Shown here piece by piece: positions 59,689 through 64,000 of a DNA stretch of 64,000 nt. The stretch lies in NCBI GenBank assembly GCA_902493795.1, contig CABUQZ010000006.1, positions 10,688-74,687 on the forward strand, written 5' to 3'. The notes beneath the pieces are model-generated. The model did not search any database. It was given only the letters and a program-made list of their open reading frames with translations, and was not told the DNA's origin. Each line of letters opens with the position of its first letter. Within the stretch, counting starts at the first letter, position 1. The DNA comes from an uncultured Clostridium sp. Its GTDB lineage: Bacteria; Bacillota_I; Bacilli_A; RF39; UBA660. A program made the translations under genes and the position numbers.

Positions 59689-61542
59689 ATGAAAATAATT
59701 AACAAATTAATGTCACTAGGAGTAATCGCTGGTTTACTTCTTGAATCATTTCCAGTATGGGCTCTTTCAAAAGATGAAACAATATATGCTAAATTAGATA
59801 ACAATGGTCAAATAGAAAAAGTAATTGTAACTGAACATCTAGAAGGAACAAATGAAGGTAAAACTGAAGACAAAACAACACTTCAAAATATAATGAATAT
59901 AAGTGGCAACGAAAAATTTACAATCGAAAATGGAAAAATTATTTGGGAATCAAATGGCAAAGATATTTATTATCAAGGAACAACTCAAGAAGAATTACCT
60001 ATATCACTTAATATAACTTATTACTTAAATGGAAAAGAATCTACTATTAAAGATATGTTAGGTAAAAAAGGAAAAGTTACTATTAAACTTAAATATACAA
60101 ATAATGATAAACATATAGTAAAAGTAAATGGAAAAAATGAAACTTTATATACTCCTTTTGTAGTAGCAAGTACTACTATCCTATCTAATCAAGATAATAA
60201 AAATATAACTGTCACTAATGGAAAAGTTGTAACTAATGGTACAACAAGTGTTATCGTTATGATATCAACACCAGGTTTATACGAAAGTATAGGAATAGAT
60301 AAATTAAAAGGAATGGACACAGCTGAAATAACATATGACACAAATTCATTTAGCTTAAGTTCAATATATTCTGTTGCAACACCTAAACTAATCGAATCAA
60401 GTGATTTAGATATATTTGATAATATTGATAAAATATATAGTTCTATTAACACTTTATCTTCATCAAGTAGTAAGTTAAAAAATGGAAGTAACGAATTATT
60501 AACAGGTGCAAACAAATTAACTGATGGTGTATCTAAACTAGTAACTGGTGTTAACAAACTATATGGAGGAAGTAAACTAATAAAATCATCTCTTGAACAA
60601 GCAATAGAAGAATTACAAAATGATAACTCTCCTGCAATAGATGAAAATACTCTTTTATACATAAAAAACCAAGCTATTACAAATTCCAAAAATCAAGCAG
60701 TAGAAAAAGCTAAAGAAGAAGTAAATAAAATGTTTACGGAAGATTATAAAAACGCAATTGGTAATCAAGCTGTTAATACTCTAAAATCAAATAGTACTTA
60801 CCAAGACTTACAAAATAAAAAAACAATGCTTGAAAATAATGGTATAACACCTAACCTAGTTAATGTTTGCACAAGTGAAACCATTCCTAGTGAATATCAA
60901 GAAACTTGTTTAAATTATAAAGATTATATAAAAGAGTACACTACAATAAATCAAATGATAACATTAATGGAAGAAACAGCAAGACAAACTGCCATTGAAA
61001 CATCTTACCAAACTGCAATAAGCACATCTACTAACGTAGCAGGAAGTGTCTCAGAACAAGTTGCTGGAGAAGTTAGTACAAGTGTTGCTAAACAAGTTGC
61101 AACAAGTGCTAAAGAAAAAGCAAAAGAAACAACAATAACATCATTAAATACTCTTTTAGAGGCTCTTAACGAATTAACAAATGGTTTAAATGAATTAAAT
61201 ACCAAAGTAAGTGAACTTGATTTAGGAACAAAACAATTAAAAGATGGAATATCATCTCTTGATTCTGGATTATCACTATTTAACTCACAAGGAATTAATA
61301 AAATATCAAGTTTAGTAAATAATGATGTTAAAACACTAGAAGGAAAAATTAAGGCTTTAGGAAAGCTAAGTATCGATTATAAGACTTTTGATGACATTGA
61401 AGGAAACGCTAATGGTTCTTCTAAAATAATAATGATTGTTGATGGAATCGAATCACCTCAAGGATTAACAATGAAAAATGATAAAATGCAACAAAATGTA
61501 GAAAGTCTTTGGGACAAAATAAAGGAATTATTCAAAAAATAA
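59689..61542 (+). CDS. Secreted YhgE/Pip-like partner of the MMPL exporter
   Basis: 617 residues. It has a signal peptide (KLMSLGVIAGLLLESFPVWA). The N-terminal 200 residues are beta-rich (EKVIVTEHLEGTNEGKTEDK, SLNITYYLNGKESTIKDMLG). The rest is long helical with repeated L-x-x-G-x-x-x-L heptads (GANKLTDGVSKLVTGVNKLY, LTNGLNELNTKVSELDLGTK), the hallmark of YhgE/Pip proteins. The C-terminal membrane bundle of YhgE is missing. It probably forms a periplasm-like adaptor or extension of the MMPL pump encoded just upstream. Ends in a terminator shared with metK. Confidence 0.8.
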   Translation: MKIINKLMSLGVIAGLLLESFPVWALSKDETIYAKLDNNGQIEKVIVTEHLEGTNEGKTEDKTTLQNIMNISGNEKFTIENGKIIWESNGKDIYYQGTTQEELPISLNITYYLNGKESTIKDMLGKKGKVTIKLKYTNNDKHIVKVNGKNETLYTPFVVASTTILSNQDNKNITVTNGKVVTNGTTSVIVMISTPGLYESIGIDKLKGMDTAEITYDTNSFSLSSIYSVATPKLIESSDLDIFDNIDKIYSSINTLSSSSSKLKNGSNELLTGANKLTDGVSKLVTGVNKLYGGSKLIKSSLEQAIEELQNDNSPAIDENTLLYIKNQAITNSKNQAVEKAKEEVNKMFTEDYKNAIGNQAVNTLKSNSTYQDLQNKKTMLENNGITPNLVNVCTSETIPSEYQETCLNYKDYIKEYTTINQMITLMEETARQTAIETSYQTAISTSTNVAGSVSEQVAGEVSTSVAKQVATSAKEKAKETTITSLNTLLEALNELTNGLNELNTKVSELDLGTKQLKDGISSLDSGLSLFNSQGINKISSLVNNDVKTLEGKIKALGKLSIDYKTFDDIEGNANGSSKIIMIVDGIESPQGLTMKNDKMQQNVESLWDKIKELFKK

Positions 61543-61549
61543 TTCCTTT
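61521..61549. terminator. Bidirectional terminator between YhgE-like gene and metK
   Basis: AAAGGAATTATT and AATAATTCCTTT form a 12-bp perfect stem around a 5-base loop, with T-rich sequence on the plus-strand side. It includes the stop codon of the YhgE-like gene and lies just beyond the metK stop. Confidence 0.85.
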
Positions 61550-61557
61550 TTCTTTTT

Positions 61558-62634
61558 CTATTTAATTTTTTCCCACGAAGTAGAACGTCCAAAATGTCCA
61601 TAAGAAGCAAGTTCATAATAAATAGGTCTTTTTAAATCAAGCTCATCTATCATATTTTGAACCCTAAAATCAAAATTATCATCTATATATTTTTTTATTT
61701 CAGCAATAGATACTTTTTCAGTGCCAAATGTATCAATTGTAATAGATAAAGGCTTACTTTTACCAATTAAATATGATACTTCTATTTGACAAATGTCTGC
61801 TAAATTGTGAAAAACAACATTTTTACAAACATATCTTGCATAATATGCTGCTGTCCTATCGACTTTGGATGGGTCTTTACTACTAAAACATCCACCACCT
61901 ACTGGACAACTTCCACCATAACTATCGACAACAATTTTTCTTCCTGTTGTACCAGAGTCACCAAAAGAACCACCCTTAACAAATGTTCCATTAGCATTAA
62001 TTAAAAATTCTGTTTCTTTATCAATGTATTTTTTAGGTATTACTTTTAAAATAACATTTTTTAATACTTGTTCTTTCAAATAATCTAAAGAAACATCCTT
62101 CTTATGTTGACAAGCTATAACAACTTTATCTACTCTTTTTGGAATATTATCTACATATTCTACAGTAACCTGACTCTTTCCATCAGGAAGCAAAAAATCT
62201 GCTTCTTTTTTTCTGTATTCTGAAAGTCTTTGACACAATTTATTTGCAAGAACTATAGCAAGTGGCATTAATTCTTCTGTATCGCGACATGCATAACCAA
62301 ACATTATTCCTTGATCTCCTGCGTGAGTCTCATCTTGTGAAACTTTTTCAAATATTTCTTTAGATTGCTCTGATACTTTTACTAAAACTTGATATTCTTC
62401 AGTATACCCAATATCTTTAAGTACCCATTTTGCAATACTTTCATAATCAAGTCTTGCTTTTGTATTAGCCTCTCCATAAATTAGTATTAAATCATCCTTT
62501 ATGGTAGCTTCTACAGCCATTTTTGAATCAGGATCTTGTGCTAAAGCTTCATCTAAAATCTTATCAGCTATTTTATCACAGATTTTATCTGGATGCCCCT
62601 CACAAACAGCTTCACTAGTAAAAAATTTAATCAT
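61558..62634 (-). CDS. metK: S-adenosylmethionine synthetase
   Basis: 358 residues, somewhat shorter than typical MetK (about 380-400). Signatures: EGHPDKICDKIADKILD, the ATP motif GDQGIMFGYA, and the loop GSFGDSGTTGRKIVVDSYGG. Makes SAM from methionine and ATP. The start ATG at 62634 follows AAGGAG, which lies inside the leader terminator. Controlled by a SAM riboswitch, a feedback loop by its own product. SAM is also the cofactor of the NrdG encoded in this window. Confidence 0.95.
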   Translation of the reverse strand: MIKFFTSEAVCEGHPDKICDKIADKILDEALAQDPDSKMAVEATIKDDLILIYGEANTKARLDYESIAKWVLKDIGYTEEYQVLVKVSEQSKEIFEKVSQDETHAGDQGIMFGYACRDTEELMPLAIVLANKLCQRLSEYRKKEADFLLPDGKSQVTVEYVDNIPKRVDKVVIACQHKKDVSLDYLKEQVLKNVILKVIPKKYIDKETEFLINANGTFVKGGSFGDSGTTGRKIVVDSYGGSCPVGGGCFSSKDPSKVDRTAAYYARYVCKNVVFHNLADICQIEVSYLIGKSKPLSITIDTFGTEKVSIAEIKKYIDDNFDFRVQNMIDELDLKRPIYYELASYGHFGRSTSWEKIK

Positions 62635-62640
62635 AAAAAA

Positions 62641-62764
62641 ACTCCTTCTAGATTATCAAGGAGTATAACGAATATATAAATTATCGCTATTAGCAGAACC
62701 ACCTTACATATGCAGGTTGGTACGAGATCACAGAGCTAATTCTCTCCCTCGTTCTTGATAATCT
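62641..62764 (-). promoter_or_regulatory. SAM-I (S-box) riboswitch with terminator
   Basis: The minus-strand leader has the S-box plan: P1 (GATTATCAAG at 62755-62764 pairing with CTTGATAATC at 62651-62660), the core GAACGAGGGAGAG, TGATCTCG, ACCAACC and AAGGTGGTTCTGC. The terminator ACTCCTT / AAGGAGT (62641-62664) follows, with seven T directly before the ATG. The AAGGAG of the terminator is also the ribosome binding site of metK. Some core positions differ from the strict consensus (TACCAACC rather than GGCAACC). Confidence 0.82.
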
Positions 62765-62770
62765 ATAATT

Positions 62771-62799
62771 ATTATAATTTAAAAATATAAAATAGTCTA
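62771..62799 (-). promoter_or_regulatory. Promoter of metK
   Basis: On the minus strand TAGACT (62794-62799) and a perfect TATAAT (62771-62776) are separated by 17 bases. The predicted start near 62764 coincides with the start of riboswitch P1. Confidence 0.65.
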
Positions 62800-63630
62800 T
62801 TGAATTTTATCATAATCATTTAAAAAACTTTTATAAACTCCATCTTTCTTAGTCCCTAAAATACAATTCAAATTAACATTATCTAAAGCTTTAAATATGT
62901 TATAATCAACATTTTTATTAACTTTTCTTAAATTATTTATTAGTTCCTTTATTTCTTTTCTTTTTGATACACTAACATCTACTCTATCGTCCCCTTCAGT
63001 TATCTTACAAGCACAATTTAAAAATTCAAGGTCATTATATTTTTTCCAAGATATTATTGCATCTTCTTTGATTAAATACATAGGTCTTATAAGTTCAATC
63101 CCAGGGAAATTATCACTATGTAATTTAGGCATCATTGTTTTTACTTCAGAACCATAAAACATAGATAATAGAGTTGTTTCAATAACATCATCGAAGTGAT
63201 GTCCTAAAGCTATTTTATTACATCCAAGTTCTTGTGCCTTACTATACAAATATCCTCTTCTCATTCTAGCACACATATAACAAGGACTTTTGGCATCCAT
63301 TCTTATAACACTTTCAAAAATATCGCTATTAAAAATTTCAACAGGAATACCTAGCTTTTCTGCATTAGATACTATATATTCTCTATTTACTTCTGTATAT
63401 CCAGGATCCATAACAACAAATCTTGCATTAAAATGAATCTTACCATGACGAGTTAACTCCTGAACGCACTTAGCAAGTAAAAAAGAATCCTTTCCTCCAG
63501 ATATACAAACCATAATATTATCATTTTCTTCTATTAGATTATAAGAAATAACAGCTTTAACAAATTTACTCCAAATATCCTTACGAAACTTCTTAATAAT
63601 ACTTTGTTCTATTTCTTTATACTTCTCCAT
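62797..63630 (-). CDS. TtcA-like tRNA 2-thiolation enzyme (PP-loop ATPase)
   Basis: 277 residues from the ATG at 63630. The PP-loop SGGKDS (residues 44-49) binds ATP for adenylation. CYMCARMRRGYLY holds the CxxC pair of TtcA-type enzymes and GHHFDDVIETTLLSMFYG is a conserved core helix. A further cysteine pair is in NCACKIT. TtcA makes 2-thiocytidine-32 in tRNA with an iron-sulfur cluster; I infer that reaction from the family. It stands alone between metK and an Rpn-like tail. Confidence 0.82.
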   Translation of the reverse strand: MEKYKEIEQSIIKKFRKDIWSKFVKAVISYNLIEENDNIMVCISGGKDSFLLAKCVQELTRHGKIHFNARFVVMDPGYTEVNREYIVSNAEKLGIPVEIFNSDIFESVIRMDAKSPCYMCARMRRGYLYSKAQELGCNKIALGHHFDDVIETTLLSMFYGSEVKTMMPKLHSDNFPGIELIRPMYLIKEDAIISWKKYNDLEFLNCACKITEGDDRVDVSVSKRKEIKELINNLRKVNKNVDYNIFKALDNVNLNCILGTKKDGVYKSFLNDYDKIQ

Positions 63631-63681
63631 AAAAATCACCAATAATATTATACACTACAAAACATATAACAAACTAAAAAA

Positions 63682-64000
63682 TTATTTATTGTTTTTTACC
63701 TCATCCAAAAGTTCTTTTGAAAAGTGAGTATACTCAATTATCTCTTCATCTGTTAATCCTTTTTCTAACATAGTTTTAATAATTTCTCTTTGTGTCTTTT
63801 CTTTTCCTTCTTTTATTCCTTCTATTCTACCTTCTTCTTTTCCTTCTATTCTACCCTCTTCTTTTCCATCACGAAACCTTTCATCTCCATATGCTATTTT
63901 CTTATCATAAGATCTTAACAAGTCATCTTTTAATACTGCATCCTCGGCTTCCTTGATATAGTCTTCCATTATTTTTCTTCCCTTCCCTATTTTTTTAGCA
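63682..64000 (-). CDS. C-terminal part of an Rpn-type PD-(D/E)XK nuclease, cut by window edge
   Basis: The frame is open to the right edge of the window, so only the 3-prime part of the gene is seen; the ATG at 63969 need not be the start. The visible residues (RDGKEEGRIEGKEEGRIEGI, then TMLEKGLTDEEIIEYTHFSK) are the Glu/Gly/Lys tail and final helix pair typical of Rpn (recombination-promoting nuclease / putative transposase) proteins. The catalytic domain would lie beyond the window. A 5' truncated remnant is also possible. Confidence 0.6.
   Translation of the reverse strand, partial: AKKIGKGRKIMEDYIKEAEDAVLKDDLLRSYDKKIAYGDERFRDGKEEGRIEGKEEGRIEGIKEGKEKTQREIIKTMLEKGLTDEEIIEYTHFSKELLDEVKNNK

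Noticed and set aside
59689..61542. The missing T7SS component EsaA/YueB
   Set aside because: It lacks the membrane helices expected of EsaA, has a cleavable signal peptide and is tied to an MMPL pump and TetR operator rather than T7SS genes.
1..64000. tRNA or rRNA genes
   Set aside because: No tRNA cloverleaf with a T-arm GGTTCGA-type motif or rRNA sequence was noticed by eye in any intergenic gap; a covariance search would settle it.

Overview
The window comes from a very AT-rich, Gram-positive-type (Bacillota, Bacilli-like) bacterium that uses the standard bacterial code (TAG, TAA and TGA all end genes). Endospore formation is indicated by two CotY/CotZ/ExsY-type coat proteins, a SigG-type forespore sigma factor and a SEDS (FtsW/RodA/SpoVE) protein. 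Anaerobic life is indicated by a class III ribonucleotide reductase. The DnaB-type helicase-loading protein, T-box leaders, an S-box (SAM) leader and a type VII secretion system (T7SSb) fit the same phylum. I cannot name a species. Most genes lie on the minus strand. LAYOUT: 0-2.4 kb is a sporulation patch (two coat proteins, a small LSm-like protein, a SEDS protein). 2.4-5.5 kb has a coiled-coil protein and a GT4 glycosyltransferase. 5.6-6.95 kb is an IS30-type element whose transposase has an early TAG codon. 7.0-10.2 kb is a large surface protein with a von Willebrand A domain. 10.3-16.8 kb is a minus-strand run ending in sigG, containing galE, a zinc-ribbon membrane protein and a second giant coiled-coil protein with 20-residue repeats. 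16.9-19.6 kb has an unknown protein, a repeat-bearing intergenic region and a MerR regulator overlapping a soluble TraG/VirD4-like ATPase. 19.9-21.9 kb is a serine T-box operon (HD phosphohydrolase, serS). 21.9-24.8 kb is a satellite T7SS module: two WXG100-like proteins, a protein with a C39-like cysteine peptidase domain and another candidate substrate. 24.9-30.0 kb has dnaB, an unknown gene and a split class III ribonucleotide reductase (nrdD, a separate 57-residue glycyl-radical domain, nrdG). 30.4-35.9 kb is an operon of GT2, Ca-type P-ATPase, MscS and an orphan prepilin. 36.0-46.9 kb is the main T7SS operon (EssC, YukD/EsaB, four WXG100 proteins, two large candidate substrates, DUF4176). 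47-52 kb has an unknown gene, an isoleucine T-box and an ileS whose HIGH motif reads GIHH. 52-56.8 kb holds genes of unknown function, including an apparent operon that alternates small DUF1292-like proteins with helical membrane proteins. 56.9-61.5 kb is a TetR-controlled MMPL transporter plus YhgE-like protein. 61.6-62.8 kb is a SAM-riboswitch-controlled metK, followed by a TtcA-like enzyme and the tail of an Rpn-type nuclease cut by the window edge. HOW IT FITS TOGETHER: three genes or operons are read out by RNA leaders (Ser T-box, Ile T-box, SAM). sigG carries a 19-bp hairpin that buries its ribosome binding site next to a TTG start, a design that suggests deliberately weak translation. 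The two T7SS loci together supply six WXG100-like proteins, four with a YxxxD tail motif, plus large variable substrates with in-frame tandem repeats. EssA, EssB and EsaA are not visible here. The best candidates for undescribed biology are the DUF1292-like/membrane-helix operon (53.1-56.8 kb), the T7SS satellite peptidase module (21.9-24.8 kb) and the pair of giant coiled-coil proteins with 20- and 21-residue repeats.
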